A stretch of 64,000 nucleotides of DNA from Nocardioides coralli (GCF_019880385.1 NZ_CP082273.1:868001-932000); one strand, 5' to 3'; shown: positions 1-9,787, counted from the stretch's first letter. Made by a program: numbers and translations. The notes: generated by a model not told the origin, from the letters alone.

Positions 1-680
1 CGGGTGAAGGTCTCCACGGTGCCGGCTGCGACCTGCCGCTCGAGCGCCTGGTAGGCGCCGATCAGCAGCTGCTGGCCGGTCTGGCCGCGGGCGTAGAAGG
101 TCCGGGAGACCTGGACGCCGCCGAAGGACCGGTTGTCGAGCAGGCCGCCGTACTCGCGGGCGAACGGCACGCCCTGCGCGACGCACTGGTCGATGATGTT
201 CACGCTGACCTCGGCCAGCCGGTAGACGTTGGACTCGCGCGAGCGGTAGTCGCCGCCCTTGACCGTGTCGTAGAAGAGACGGTGGGTGGAGTCGCCGTCC
301 TCCTTGTAGTTCTTGGCCGCGTTGATGCCACCCTGGGCGGCGATCGAGTGCGCCCGGCGCGGGGAGTCCTGGTAGCAGAACGACTTCACCCGGTAGCCGG
401 CCTCGCCCAGCGTGGCTGCGGCCGAGGCGCCGGCCAGGCCCGTGCCGACGATGATCACCGACAGCTTGCGCCGGTTGGCGGGGTTGACCAGGCGCGCCTC
501 GAACTTGCGGGTGCTCCAGCGCTGGTCGACCGGTCCGTCCGGTGCCTTCGTGTCACGGATCGGCTCACCGGGGGTGTAGTAGCCCGCGGCGTCGTCGTAC
601 TCGCCGTCGAGCTCGGCGTTGCGGGACGCGTCGGCGGCCGAGGTGGTGTCGGGCATGTCGCGGAAGTCGTTGTTGCTCAT
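1..680 (-). CDS. sdhA: Succinate dehydrogenase flavoprotein subunit, 3' end cut by window edge
   Basis: Only the first 226 residues lie in the window; the frame is open to the left edge. It would oxidise succinate to fumarate at the membrane using covalent FAD. After a hydrophilic N-terminal extension of about 70 residues, a Rossmann glycine motif sits near residues 76-84. [15 protein letters not shown] follows, with H111 aligning to the usual FAD-linking histidine. It starts 10 nt after the sdhC stop, so the two form an operon; sdhB is presumably beyond the edge. This is the type that pairs with a single b558 cytochrome subunit and differs clearly from the second SdhA at 11658. Confidence 0.93.
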   Translation of the reverse strand, partial: MSNNDFRDMPDTTSAADASRNAELDGEYDDAAGYYTPGEPIRDTKAPDGPVDQRWSTRKFEARLVNPANRRKLSVIIVGTGLAGASAAATLGEAGYRVKSFCYQDSPRRAHSIAAQGGINAAKNYKEDGDSTHRLFYDTVKGGDYRSRESNVYRLAEVSVNIIDQCVAQGVPFAREYGGLLDNRSFGGVQVSRTFYARGQTGQQLLIGAYQALERQVAAGTVETFT

Positions 681-690
681 GGCTGCTCCG

Positions 691-1392
691 TTACTTCGTG
701 ATGACGCCGAACATCACGGCGAGCGGGACGAGGGAGAACCCGATCGTGATGACCAGGGCCGTCACGAACGCCACCACCCGCGCGCGCTGACGCGCGTTGG
801 CCGTGCCGGTGAGTCCGAGGGTCTGCGCGGCACTCCAGATGCCGTGGTGGAGGTGGGCGCCGAGCATGAGCATCGCCGCCAGGTAGATCAGCGTGAGCCA
901 CCAGGTGGTGAAGCTGTCAACCAGCAGGTTGTAGGGGTCGTCGGTCGGTCCGCCGGTGACGTTGACCTTGCCGACGGTGAAGTTGAGCAGGTGCCAGACG
1001 ATGAAGAGCAGCAGCGTGACCCCACCCCAGCGCATCATCAGGCTCGCGAACGTGGCGCCGGTCCGCTTCTTCATCACGTACGGCGTGGTTCGCGCCTGCC
1101 TGGCCCGTGACCAGAGCGTGAACGCCGCGTAGACGTGGGCCACCAGCGAGAGCAGCAGCACCACGCGGATGATCCAGAGCGCCCCGGCGTGGGGGAGCAT
1201 CGGCTCACCCAGCTCGCGCAGGTGCTCGGCGTACTCGTTGAAGGCGTCATGACCGGCGAAGGCCTTGAGGTTGCCGTACATGTGGAGCAGCACGAAGCCG
1301 ATGAAGATGAGGCCGCTGACGGCCATCAGCAGCTTCAGCGCGATGGTCGAGCGGGTCGAGCGCGCTCCCTTGACCAGGGTCGGAGTTGCCAC
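691..1392 (-). CDS. sdhC: Succinate dehydrogenase cytochrome b558 subunit
   Basis: A 233-residue integral membrane protein with about five hydrophobic segments. Conserved histidines such as that in [12 protein letters not shown] fit the haem ligands of the b558 SdhC family. It anchors the SdhA/SdhB dimer and passes electrons to menaquinone. The start is GTG at 1392. A TAAGTT -10 hexamer (1399-1404, minus strand) lies six bases upstream with no ribosome binding site, so the mRNA is probably leaderless. It is the first gene of the sdhCA(B) operon. The 105-base gap to etfA on the right shows no gene. Confidence 0.92.
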   Translation of the reverse strand: MATPTLVKGARSTRSTIALKLLMAVSGLIFIGFVLLHMYGNLKAFAGHDAFNEYAEHLRELGEPMLPHAGALWIIRVVLLLSLVAHVYAAFTLWSRARQARTTPYVMKKRTGATFASLMMRWGGVTLLLFIVWHLLNFTVGKVNVTGGPTDDPYNLLVDSFTTWWLTLIYLAAMLMLGAHLHHGIWSAAQTLGLTGTANARQRARVVAFVTALVITIGFSLVPLAVMFGVITK

Positions 1393-1497
1393 ACCCGCAA
1401 CTTACCGTCCACCCGGAAGGCGACCACGCGCGGGGAGTGTGACATCGGTCGGCGACCGGGGCCCCTCATCGTGGTGCGGCGAGGGCCGCGCCGTGCC

Positions 1498-2481
1498 TCA
1501 GGCGCGGTTGCGGATCTCCTCGACGATCGCCGGGACCACCTCGTGCATGTCGCCGACGACGGCATAGGTCGCCCGGGTCATCATCGGGGCCTCGGGATCG
1601 GTGTTGACCGCCAGGATCGCCTTGGAGGACGCGCAACCGGCCCAGTGCTGGATCGCGCCGCTGATGCCGCAGGCGATGTAGAGGTCGGGCGCGATCCGGC
1701 TCCCGGTCTGACCGATCTGCTCGTGGTGGGGGCGCCACCCCAGGCTGGTGACCACGCGGGTCACGCCCACGACGCCGCCGAGCAGCTCGGCGAGCTCGGT
1801 GACCGGGCCGAAGCCGCCCGGTCCGCCGGCGCCCCGACCCGCGCCCACGACCACCGAGGCCGAGCGCAGCGACCCCGACTCGTCGGGCTCCGGCTCGGCG
1901 GTGCGCACGACCGTGGCGCGCCGGTCCGCGGCAGGCACCTCCGGGTGGCACGCCACCCAGGTCGCCGCCGGCCCACCCACGCCGTGGGCCGACCACGCGT
2001 GGCCGGCCACCGTGAGCACCGCCGGCCGCTCCGGGAGCCGCATCTCCTCGAGTGCGGCACCGCCGGCCACCTGGCGGCGCACGGTGAGAGGGGAGAGGCC
2101 GTCGAAGGAGACCACGTTCGCCGCCATCGGGACCTGCAGGCGAGCCGCGAGGTGGGCCATCACCTCCATGCCGCGCGGCGTGCCTCCGGCCAGGACGGCG
2201 ACCGACCCGGTCTCCTCCCGCACCGCCTGGACGGCCGCGGCCCACGCGGCGCCGCCGTACGCCGCCAGCCCCTCGCCGTCGGCGTGCCGGACCTCCCCGG
2301 CCCCGTGGTCGCCGAGCACCGCGGCCAGGTGGTCACCGTCGGGCACGGGTCCGACCACGACGGCCCGGACGGCGACGCCGCCGCCGGCCTCGGACAACGC
2401 GCGGGCGAACGCCAACGCCTCGAGGCTGACCTCGTCGGGCTCGCTGGAGCCCGGAGCGACCTCGCACAGGACCAGGATCAC
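1498..2481 (-). CDS. etfA: Electron transfer flavoprotein alpha subunit
   Basis: 327 residues. The C-terminal FAD-binding region is clear (HEQIGQTGSRIAPDLYIACG, then SGAIQHWAG and AVNTDPEAPM). The N-terminal half is the usual divergent ETF fold. With EtfB it accepts electrons from flavin dehydrogenases and passes them to ETF:quinone oxidoreductase. It overlaps etfB by 4 nt, and etfB overlaps the dimethylglycine dehydrogenase-like gene in the same way. This ETF is therefore probably dedicated to that dehydrogenase rather than to fatty acid oxidation (inference from context). Confidence 0.92.
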   Translation of the reverse strand: MILVLCEVAPGSSEPDEVSLEALAFARALSEAGGGVAVRAVVVGPVPDGDHLAAVLGDHGAGEVRHADGEGLAAYGGAAWAAAVQAVREETGSVAVLAGGTPRGMEVMAHLAARLQVPMAANVVSFDGLSPLTVRRQVAGGAALEEMRLPERPAVLTVAGHAWSAHGVGGPAATWVACHPEVPAADRRATVVRTAEPEPDESGSLRSASVVVGAGRGAGGPGGFGPVTELAELLGGVVGVTRVVTSLGWRPHHEQIGQTGSRIAPDLYIACGISGAIQHWAGCASSKAILAVNTDPEAPMMTRATYAVVGDMHEVVPAIVEEIRNRA

Positions 2482-3239
2482 GGCAGCACCCCGAGCCGGC
2501 CCAGGGCGTCGACCACGGCAGGCGCGGCCGCCGGACCCTCGCCGAGCACCTCGGTGCTGCTGGGGGCAGGCGGCGGCAGGTGCCAGCGCACGCGCCCCGG
2601 GCCGGCGGGGTCGGAGCCGGCCTGGCGGGTCTCGACCGCGACCTTCTTGGCCGCCATCCGACCCTTGAGGCTCGGGTAGCGCGGCTCGACGCCGCCCTCG
2701 AGCACGGAGACGACCACGGGGAGCGGCACCTCGTAGGTCTCGTCGCCGTAGGGGCTGTTGACGGTCGCGACGACCACGCCGTCGTCGACGGTGACCATCC
2801 CGGCGCCGGTCACCACCGGCCGGTCCAGCGCGTAGGCGAGCCGGACCGGGACCTGGAAGTCGCCGGTGTCGGCGGCGTCGTTGCCGAGCAGCACGAGGTC
2901 GTAGCCCTCCGTCGCCTCCCGGACGACCCCGGCGATCTCGGCGGCGACGTCCGCCGGGCCGAGGGTGCGGGGGTCCGCCTCGACCAGCACACCCGCCGTG
3001 GCGCCCAGCGCGAGGGCGCTGCGGATCTGCTCCTCCGCCTCCGTCGGGCCGACGGACAGCACCGTCACGGTGCCGCCGGTGGCCTCGGCGACCCGGACCC
3101 CCAGCTCCACGGCACAGGCGTCGTGGTTGCCGATCGTCCAGCCGGCGTACCGCCCGTCGAGGCCCTGGCCGTCGTCGGTCAGCACCGCTTCCCCGGAGGA
3201 GTCGGCCACGCGCTTGACGGCGACGAGGACGCGTGTCAC
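2478..3239 (-). CDS. etfB: Electron transfer flavoprotein beta subunit
   Basis: 253 residues, normal length for the family. It starts MTRVLVAVKRVAD and carries the central LLGNDAADTGDFQVPVRLA region typical of EtfB and the late KGRMAAKK segment near the recognition loop. It binds the AMP of the ETF heterodimer. The start is GTG at 3239, overlapping the upstream stop (GTGA), so translation is coupled on both sides. Its C-terminus is a proline-rich tail of about 40 residues that varies among ETFs. Confidence 0.92.
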   Translation of the reverse strand: MTRVLVAVKRVADSSGEAVLTDDGQGLDGRYAGWTIGNHDACAVELGVRVAEATGGTVTVLSVGPTEAEEQIRSALALGATAGVLVEADPRTLGPADVAAEIAGVVREATEGYDLVLLGNDAADTGDFQVPVRLAYALDRPVVTGAGMVTVDDGVVVATVNSPYGDETYEVPLPVVVSVLEGGVEPRYPSLKGRMAAKKVAVETRQAGSDPAGPGRVRWHLPPPAPSSTEVLGEGPAAAPAVVDALGRLGVLP

Positions 3240-5746
3240 GTCCGGATCCGCAGGTTGTCGGGGTCGAACGCGGGCGTGGCGTCGGCGCTGACGACCCGCA
3301 CCGGGTAGAGCTCCTCCATGTAGGAGACGGCCAGCTGGTTGCCGACGGTGGCCTGGCCCGGCGGCAGGTAGGCCATCAGCAGGTGCTGCCCCAGGCTGGG
3401 GGCGGAGCCGGCGGTGGTCACGTAGGGGTGGTGGCCGTGCCCGTCGGTGAGCGGGCCGCCGTCGGCGGCGAGGACCGGTTCCCCGCCGAGCATGTAGCGC
3501 GGCACGCCCGAGGCGGAGGTGTGGTCCTCGACGGCCAGGGTGCAGAGCACGGCGAGCGGCTCCTCCTCCCGCTGGGCGAGGTAGGCCTCACGGCCGGTGA
3601 ACTCGGCGGTCTTGACCCGGGGACGCTGCATCCCGGCCTCGACGATGGTCCGCTCCGCGTCGAGCTCGAAGCCGAAGGCGCGGTAGCCCTTCTCGAGGCG
3701 GCCGGTCGTGCCGTAGACCCCGATGCCGACCGGCACGGCTCCGTGGCCGCGCCCGGCCTCGTGGAGCAGGTTCCACAGCCGGGCACCCTGCTCCGCCGGC
3801 ACGTAGAGCTCCCACCCGAGCTCGCCGACGTAGGAGATCCGGGAGGCCAGCACGGCGAGGCTCTCGATCTCGACGTCGCGACAGGTGCCGAACCCGAAGC
3901 CCTCGTGGCTGATGTCGTCGTCGGTGAGTGCCCCGAGCACGTCGCGGGCCCGCGGGCCCCACAGGCCGATGGTGGTGTACGCCGTCGTGAGGTCGGTGAC
4001 GGCCGCGGCGAGGCCACGCGTGTGCGCCGCGAACCAGGCCTTGTCCGCCATGCCGTGGGCGCCGCCGGTGACGACACGGAAGTGGGTGTCGCCCAGGCGC
4101 ATCACGGTCAGGTCGGCGCGGAAGCCGCCGCGGGCGTCCAGCACCGGGGTGTAGACGACCTTGCCCGGCGCGACGTCCGCCTGGGCGACGACGGTGCGCT
4201 GCACCGCGTCGAGCGCCTGGGGCCCGACCACGTCGAAGATCGTGAACGCCGACAGGTCGACGATCCCCGCCCGCTCCCGCATCGCGAGGTGCTCGGCGTT
4301 GATGACGGGGCTCCACCAGCGGCTGTCCCACTCGTGCTCGCGGGGCATCACGGCGTCGCCGTACTCGGCGAGCAGCGCCTCGTTCTCGGCGTACCAGTGG
4401 GGCCGTTCCCAGCCGGCGGCCTCGAAGAACTCCGCCCCGCGTCGCACCTGGTCGGCGTGCATGGGCGGGAGCCTCTTGTCGCGGTCGGAGGCCCACTGCT
4501 CGCCCGGGTGGACGATGCCGTAGGTCTTGTTGAAGCCCTCGGACGTGCGACGGCGCACGTGCTCGCGGGTGCGCTGGTGGGGGTGGAACCGCGCGATGTC
4601 GCTGTGGTGCAGGTCGATCTCCGACCAGCCCTGGGTCATCCACTCCGCGACGGCCCGTCCCACGCCCGGACCCTCCTTGATCCAGACCGCGGCGGCCGAC
4701 CACAGGCCGCGCACCTCCGGCGACTCACCCAGGACCGGGGCGCCGTCGGGGGTCAGCGAGAGCAGCCCGTTGATGGCGTAGCGGATCTCGGCACCGTCGG
4801 CCCCGAGCGCCTGCGGCATCAGCTCCAGCGCGGTCTCGAGCTGGGGGTCGAAGTCGTCGGCCGTGAACGGCATCTCGGTCGGGCTGAGCTTCGCCCGGTC
4901 CAGCGACGGGATCTCGTCGGGATCGTGGAGGATCGGCCGGTGGGCGTAGGAGCCGACCTCCATGTCGGCGCCGTGCTGCCGCTCGTAGCAGAGCGAGTCC
5001 ATGTCGCGGACGATGGGGAAGGAGATCTCCCCCTCCCGCTCGGCGAGCTGGGGGATGGGTCCCACGCTGATCATCTGGTGCACGGCCGGCGTCAGCGGGA
5101 TCGAGGCGCCGGCCATGGCGGCGATCCGGGGGCTCCACACCCCACAGGCGACCACCACGGTGTCGCAGTCGATGTCGCCGCGGTCGGTGCGGACCCGGGT
5201 CACGGCCCCGTCCACCACGTCGATGCCCGTGACCTCGGTGTTGGGTGCCACCGTGAGCGCTCCCGCGTCCATGGCGCTCTCCCGCATCAGCGTGCCGGCG
5301 CGCAGGGAGTCCACCACGCCCACCGACGGCGTCCAGAAGGCGCCGATCACGTCGTCGGTCTCGACGAACGGCACCCGCTCGCGGACGTGGTCGGGCCCCA
5401 CCAGCGCGGCCTCGATGCCCCACGCCCGCGCGCTGGACATCCGTCGCCGCAGCTCCTCCATCCGCTCCTCGGTGCGGGCGAGCTCGTAGCCGCCGGACTC
5501 GGTGAAGACGCCCAGCTCCTTGTACTGGCGGACCGAGTCGAGCGTGAGGTCGGTGATCTCCCGGGAGTGGTCGACGGGGAAGATGAAGTTGGAGGCGTGC
5601 CCGGTCGAGCCGCCGGGGTTGGGCAGCGGTCCCTTGTCGATCTGGACGATCTCCCGCCAGCCCAGCAGCGCGAGGTGGTGGACCAGGCTGTTGCCGACGA
5701 TGCCGGCGCCGATGACGACCGCCCTGGCGGACGCGGGCACTGTCAT
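3236..5746 (-). CDS. Dimethylglycine/sarcosine dehydrogenase-like FAD enzyme fused to a GcvT folate-binding half
   Basis: 836 residues, the usual size for dimethylglycine dehydrogenase/oxidase and sarcosine dehydrogenase. The N-terminal DAO-type FAD domain begins AVVIGAGIVGNSLVHHLALLG. GSTGHASNF places H50 where family members link FAD covalently. From about residue 430 the protein is an aminomethyltransferase (GcvT) fold that would bind tetrahydrofolate and trap the released formaldehyde as 5,10-methylene-THF. A good ribosome binding site (GGAGGT) precedes the ATG. Coupling to etfBA argues for a dehydrogenase rather than an oxygen-using oxidase. The substrate is an N-methyl amine that cannot be named from sequence. 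Candidate regulator sites lie in its promoter (5773-5802). Confidence 0.85.
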   Translation of the reverse strand: MTVPASARAVVIGAGIVGNSLVHHLALLGWREIVQIDKGPLPNPGGSTGHASNFIFPVDHSREITDLTLDSVRQYKELGVFTESGGYELARTEERMEELRRRMSSARAWGIEAALVGPDHVRERVPFVETDDVIGAFWTPSVGVVDSLRAGTLMRESAMDAGALTVAPNTEVTGIDVVDGAVTRVRTDRGDIDCDTVVVACGVWSPRIAAMAGASIPLTPAVHQMISVGPIPQLAEREGEISFPIVRDMDSLCYERQHGADMEVGSYAHRPILHDPDEIPSLDRAKLSPTEMPFTADDFDPQLETALELMPQALGADGAEIRYAINGLLSLTPDGAPVLGESPEVRGLWSAAAVWIKEGPGVGRAVAEWMTQGWSEIDLHHSDIARFHPHQRTREHVRRRTSEGFNKTYGIVHPGEQWASDRDKRLPPMHADQVRRGAEFFEAAGWERPHWYAENEALLAEYGDAVMPREHEWDSRWWSPVINAEHLAMRERAGIVDLSAFTIFDVVGPQALDAVQRTVVAQADVAPGKVVYTPVLDARGGFRADLTVMRLGDTHFRVVTGGAHGMADKAWFAAHTRGLAAAVTDLTTAYTTIGLWGPRARDVLGALTDDDISHEGFGFGTCRDVEIESLAVLASRISYVGELGWELYVPAEQGARLWNLLHEAGRGHGAVPVGIGVYGTTGRLEKGYRAFGFELDAERTIVEAGMQRPRVKTAEFTGREAYLAQREEEPLAVLCTLAVEDHTSASGVPRYMLGGEPVLAADGGPLTDGHGHHPYVTTAGSAPSLGQHLLMAYLPPGQATVGNQLAVSYMEELYPVRVVSADATPAFDPDNLRIRT

Positions 5747-5772
5747 GGGGACCTCCGGAGCGGTGCAGGTGT

Positions 5773-5802
5773 TGCGTCATGCGCATCGCGACGCGTCATG
5801 CG
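5773..5802 (-). promoter_or_regulatory. Candidate IclR operator and promoter upstream of the dehydrogenase-etfBA operon
   Basis: TGCGTCATGCGCA at 5773-5785 is the exact reverse complement of a site upstream of the IclR gene. A weaker copy, GCGTCATGCG, is at 5793-5802. On the minus strand a TTGCCT hexamer (5808-5813) could be the -35 box, placing the motif copies over the spacer, the -10 region and the transcription start, as expected for repression. Binding by the adjacent IclR protein is inferred. Confidence 0.55.
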
Positions 5803-5837
5803 AGACAAGGCAACTCTCGTTTGCGGTCCCACGGCTG

Positions 5838-6638
5838 TCAACCGTCCGTGGCAGCCGGCTCGCGTGGCGGGACCCACCCCAGCGCGAGCGAGACCTCCTC
5901 GGCCGCACGGAGCAGGGGTGGGACCAGCTCGGTCCGGGTGGCCTCGTCGAGCCGGAACGTGGTGCCGCTGACGCTGAGCGAGGCGACCACGTCGCCGTGC
6001 GCGTCGCGGATCGCGGCCGCGAGCGCCGTCAACCCCTCTTCGAGCTCGTCGACCGCGACGGCATACCCCTGCTCGCGGACCCGCGCCAGCTCCCGGTGGA
6101 GCGACGCGCGGTCGGTGATCGTGGCTTCCGCGTGGCGGGTCAGCCGAGGCACCAGCTCGTCGACCAGGTCCGGCTCGAGGTCCGCGATGAGGACCTTGCC
6201 GTTGCTGGTGGCGTGCAGCGGGATCCGCTGCCCGATCCAGTTGTGGGGCTGGAGGGCGGCGGCACCGGCGATCTGGTCGAGGTAGAGCGCGGTCCCGTCG
6301 GCGAGCACGGCGAGGTTGACGGTCTCGTGCGTCTCTGCGGCCAGGGCCTTGCAGGACGGACGCGCGACCTGCACGAGGTCGGTACGGGCGGCGGACGCGC
6401 CGGCCATCTTCACCAAACCCAGCCCGATGCGGTACTTGCCCCGGTCGTCGGCCTGCTCGACGAGGCCGCGGGCTTCCATGGTGCCGATGAGCCGGAAGGC
6501 GGTGCTCTTGTGGACACCGAGCTCACCCGCCACCTCGGTCACTCCGGCCTCACCGAGGCGGGCCAGGATCTCGAGTATCGTGATCGCCCGGTCGACCGAC
6601 TGGACGCCGCCGTTGGGCCGTTCCGCTGCGAGCGTCAT
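5838..6638 (-). CDS. IclR-family transcriptional regulator
   Basis: 266 residues. The N-terminal winged helix-turn-helix covers about residues 13-75 (VQSVDRAITILEILAR, then ELGVHKSTAFRLIGTMEARG). The IclR effector-binding domain follows (about 90-250, with LPLHATSNGK-like HATSNGKV). It sits between the dehydrogenase operon and fhs, both on the same strand, and likely controls the whole one-carbon locus. A TACGGT -10 hexamer (6645-6650, minus strand) lies six bases before the ATG, suggesting its own leaderless transcript. Motif copies in that promoter suggest autoregulation. The effector is unknown. Confidence 0.9.
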   Translation of the reverse strand: MTLAAERPNGGVQSVDRAITILEILARLGEAGVTEVAGELGVHKSTAFRLIGTMEARGLVEQADDRGKYRIGLGLVKMAGASAARTDLVQVARPSCKALAAETHETVNLAVLADGTALYLDQIAGAAALQPHNWIGQRIPLHATSNGKVLIADLEPDLVDELVPRLTRHAEATITDRASLHRELARVREQGYAVAVDELEEGLTALAAAIRDAHGDVVASLSVSGTTFRLDEATRTELVPPLLRAAEEVSLALGWVPPREPAATDG

Positions 6639-6657
6639 GGCGTCACCGTATCAGCGT

Positions 6658-6689
6658 TGCGCATCGTGGAACCTGTTGCGCATGACGCA
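6658..6689 (-). promoter_or_regulatory. Candidate IclR operators upstream of the regulator gene
   Basis: TGCGCATGACGCA (6677-6689) and a partial copy beginning TGCGCATCG (6658-6666) lie between the fhs stop and the IclR gene start. The partial copy falls within the spacer of the IclR gene promoter and the full copy is upstream of it. The full copy is the exact inverse of the site at 5773-5785. Confidence 0.5.
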
Positions 6690-6691
6690 CC

Positions 6692-8377
6692 TCATGAGAG
6701 CCCGAGGACGTGGCCGTCGTCGTCGATGCTCATCCGCGCGCTGGCGGGCACCTTCGGCAGCCCCGGCATGGTGAGCACCTCCCCGGTGACCAGCACCACG
6801 AACCCGGCCCCGGCGCTGAGCCGCACCTCCCGCACCTCGACGGTGTGACCCGACGGTGCCCCGAGGGCGGCGGGGTCGGTGCTGAAGGAGTACTGCGTCT
6901 TGGCGAAGCACACCGGCAGGTGGCCGTAGCCGTCGGCGACCACCCGGTCGAGCTGGCGTCGGGCCCGCGGGGAGAAGGTGACCGCGTCGGCGTGGTAGAC
7001 CCGCTGCGCCACGGCCAGCGCCTTGGACTCCACGTCACCCTCCTCGGGGTAGCAGAACGCGAAGTCGACCTCGTCCTTGTCGAGCTGGGTCCGCACCCCC
7101 TGGGCCAGGTCGAGGGCGCCCTCGCCGCCGTCGGTGGCATGCGTCGCGGTGAAGGCCGCGCAGTCCTCGGCGTCGGCCAGCTCATGCACCAGCGACAGCT
7201 CGGCGTCGGTGTCTCCCGGGAACCTGTTGACGGCGACGACCGCCGGGACGCCGAAGACGTCGCGCAGGTTCCTCAGGTGGCGGCGCAGGTTGGCCGCCCC
7301 CGCCCGGACAGCGCCCAGGTCCTCCCGTTCCAGGTCGGCCTGGGCGACCCCGCCGTGCCACTTCAGCGCCCGCGCCGTGACGACGACGACCGCGGCGTCG
7401 GGACGGAGGCCGGAGAGGCGGCACTTGAGGTCGAAGAACTTCTCCGCCCCGAGGTCGGCCCCGAAGCCCGCCTCGGTGACCACCACGTCACTGAGCTGCA
7501 GCGCGGTCCGGGTGGCCAGCACCGAGTTGCACCCGTGCGCGATGTTGGCGAAGGGGCCGCCGTGCACGAAGACGGGAGAGTGCTCCAGCGTCTGCACGAG
7601 GTTCGGCTGCAGGGCGCTTGCGAGCAGGATGGTGAGCGCGTCCTGGGCCTGCAGGTCCCTCGCCGTGACCGGTGACCCCTCCCGGTCGTGGGCGACCACG
7701 ATCCGTCCGATCCGCTCACGGAGGTCCGCGAGCGAGGTGGCCAGGCAGAAGATCGCCATCAGCTCGCTGGCCACCACGATGTCCCAGCCGTCCTCGCGCG
7801 GCACCCCGTGCGCGACCCCGCCGAGGCCCACGACGACGTCGCGCAGGGCCCGGTCGTTGAGGTCGATGACGCGCTTCCACGTGATCGTGCGGTGCTCGAT
7901 GCCGAGCGCGTTGCCGTGGTGGAGGTGGTTGTCGAGCAGGGCGGCCAGCAGGTTGTTGGCGGCGGCGACGGCGGCGAAGTCGCCGGTGAAGTGGAGGTTG
8001 ATGTCGGTCATCGGGACGACCTGGGCGTAGCCGCCGCCGGCGGCGCCGCCCTTCATCCCGAAGACCGGGCCCATGCTGGGTTCGCGCAGTGCCGCCGTCG
8101 CCCGGACGCCGAGCCGCCGCAACCCGTCGGTGAGACCGACCACCGTCGTGGTCTTCCCCTCGCCGGGTGGCGTGGGCGAGATGCCGGTGACCAGCACCAG
8201 CTTCCCCAGCGGCCGGTCCGCCAGGGTCGCCAGCCACGCGCGGTCGAGCTTGGCGATGTGGCGGCCGTGGGGGAGCAGCGCCTCCTCCGGCACGCCGAGC
8301 TGCTCGGCCGCGACCCGTGCGATCGGCCAGAGCTCGGCGGCGCCGGCGATCTCGGCGTCGGACAGCATCATCCTCAT
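6692..8377 (-). CDS. fhs: Formate-tetrahydrofolate ligase (10-formyl-THF synthetase)
   Basis: 561 residues, the standard length. It interconverts formate + THF + ATP with 10-formyl-THF. The ATP-binding loop TPPGEGKTTT is at about residues 69-78. REPSMGPVFGMKGGAAGGGYAQV and TDINLHFTGD are family hallmarks. Three Met codons (8377, 8371, 8368) are possible starts; I use 8377, 11 nt after the upstream stop. The frame stays open further upstream but that stretch is the antisense of the neighbouring gene. In this neighbourhood the reverse direction, releasing formate with ATP gain, is plausible, as for LigH in lignin O-demethylation (inference). Confidence 0.95.
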   Translation of the reverse strand: MRMMLSDAEIAGAAELWPIARVAAEQLGVPEEALLPHGRHIAKLDRAWLATLADRPLGKLVLVTGISPTPPGEGKTTTVVGLTDGLRRLGVRATAALREPSMGPVFGMKGGAAGGGYAQVVPMTDINLHFTGDFAAVAAANNLLAALLDNHLHHGNALGIEHRTITWKRVIDLNDRALRDVVVGLGGVAHGVPREDGWDIVVASELMAIFCLATSLADLRERIGRIVVAHDREGSPVTARDLQAQDALTILLASALQPNLVQTLEHSPVFVHGGPFANIAHGCNSVLATRTALQLSDVVVTEAGFGADLGAEKFFDLKCRLSGLRPDAAVVVVTARALKWHGGVAQADLEREDLGAVRAGAANLRRHLRNLRDVFGVPAVVAVNRFPGDTDAELSLVHELADAEDCAAFTATHATDGGEGALDLAQGVRTQLDKDEVDFAFCYPEEGDVESKALAVAQRVYHADAVTFSPRARRQLDRVVADGYGHLPVCFAKTQYSFSTDPAALGAPSGHTVEVREVRLSAGAGFVVLVTGEVLTMPGLPKVPASARMSIDDDGHVLGLS

Positions 8378-8388
8378 CCCTGGAGCCC

Positions 8389-9696
8389 TCAGACGGCGGC
8401 GTCGAGCCCGCGAGCCCGGAGCAGCTCCCGCTGGTTCGGGTTGACCGAGGGCCGGAACGGCATCTCGCAGACCTCCGCGCGCACCGGTACGCCGGGCTCG
8501 TCGGCGTACTCGTCGGGGAGGTGGACCCAGAGCTCGGTCCCCAGCGCGCTGGAGTCGACCGGGACGTGACCCATGGCGATGTTGCCCTCCAGCTCCGGCG
8601 AGTACCACGGGGAGGTCACGTAGCCCACCGCGTCACCGCCCTCGCGGTCGCTGACCAGCCAGAAGTCGGGCGCGTAGTCGTCGATGGGCTTGCCGCCCAG
8701 CCGCATCCCGACCAGCGTGTGGGTGAACGGGGGGTTGCCCGCCTCGATCGCCGCACGAACCTCCTCCAGCGCCGCCTTGCCGACGTAGTCGGCCTCCTTG
8801 GTCCGCGGGACCTGGTAGCCGAGGTTGACCTGGAACGGCAGCGTCTCGGCGTCCATGTCCTGCCCCCACGAGAGGATCCCGGCAGCGATCCTCCGGTGGT
8901 GGGCGGGGGCGATCACGGCCAGCTGGTGGCGCTCACCGGCGCGCAGGACCGCGTTCCAGAGCACCTCGGCGTGCAGGCTCGCGTCGCGGAGGTAGATCTC
9001 GTAGCCCTTCTCCCCGGAGAAGCCGGTCTGCGACACGATCACCTCACAGCCCTCGACCGATCCGGCCAGCAGCCCGTAGGGCGGCAGGGCCGCCACCTCC
9101 GGACCGAACAGGTCCGTCATCAGGTCGACGGACTTCGGGCCCTGGATCTGCAGCGGCGAGACGTCGATCTCGTTGATGTCGACGTCGAAGCGGCGACCGA
9201 CGTTGACGCCCTGCAGCCAGAACATGAGGTCGGAGTCGGACAGGCTGAACCAGTACTCGTCCTCGGCGATGCGCAGCAGCACCGGGTCGTTGAGGATCCC
9301 GCCCGCCTCGTTGCACAGGATCACGTAGCGCGCCCGCATCGGCGGGATCTTGGTCGCGTCACGGGTGATGACGTAGTTGACGAAGTCGCTGGCGGCCGGC
9401 CCCTTGACCTGGATCTGCCGCTCCACGGCGACGTTCCACATCGTGACGTGGTTGACCAGGGAGTCGTACTCGACCATGGCGCCGCCGTCCTCGGGGCGGA
9501 CGTACCCCCGCGGGTGGTACATGCGGTTGTAGACCGAAGCGCGCCAGCAGCCGGCCTCGGCCGAGAGGTGCCAGTACGGCGACTTGCGGACGCGGGTGTC
9601 CACCAGCATCTGCACCGGGGTCCACCCCGACTGCCGCAGGTTGATGGGGACCAGCCGGTCGGACTGGTCGACCGAGGGGACGTTGTGGTGGCTCAT
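8389..9696 (-). CDS. DmdA-like GcvT-family folate-dependent methyltransferase/demethylase
   Basis: 435 residues of the glycine-cleavage T-protein superfamily. The stretch NVAVERQIQVKGP, then VNEVTM-like early segment, DVSPLQIQGPKS and GYEIYLRD resembles the DMSP demethylase DmdA branch more than GcvT itself. Such enzymes move a methyl group from S, N or O to THF, giving 5-methyl-THF. GGAGG lies correctly before the ATG. It is immediately followed by fhs and preceded by an MTHFR-like gene, the same trio as ligM-metF-ligH of Sphingobium. The substrate is unknown: DMSP, a methylated amine or a methoxy compound are all possible. Confidence 0.8.
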   Translation of the reverse strand: MSHHNVPSVDQSDRLVPINLRQSGWTPVQMLVDTRVRKSPYWHLSAEAGCWRASVYNRMYHPRGYVRPEDGGAMVEYDSLVNHVTMWNVAVERQIQVKGPAASDFVNYVITRDATKIPPMRARYVILCNEAGGILNDPVLLRIAEDEYWFSLSDSDLMFWLQGVNVGRRFDVDINEIDVSPLQIQGPKSVDLMTDLFGPEVAALPPYGLLAGSVEGCEVIVSQTGFSGEKGYEIYLRDASLHAEVLWNAVLRAGERHQLAVIAPAHHRRIAAGILSWGQDMDAETLPFQVNLGYQVPRTKEADYVGKAALEEVRAAIEAGNPPFTHTLVGMRLGGKPIDDYAPDFWLVSDREGGDAVGYVTSPWYSPELEGNIAMGHVPVDSSALGTELWVHLPDEYADEPGVPVRAEVCEMPFRPSVNPNQRELLRARGLDAAV

Positions 9697-9787
9697 GGGG
9701 CCTCCTCCGGAGCTCGTGACGGGTGGTGCGGTGTCAGGTCGTGGCTTGGGGTCGCAGGGATCGGTTGCCGGGTTGCCGGGGATGGGT

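Noticed and set aside
3233..5971. A 912-codon plus-strand frame
   Set aside because: Antisense to the dimethylglycine dehydrogenase-like gene, which has clear FAD and GcvT motifs; the shadow has none.
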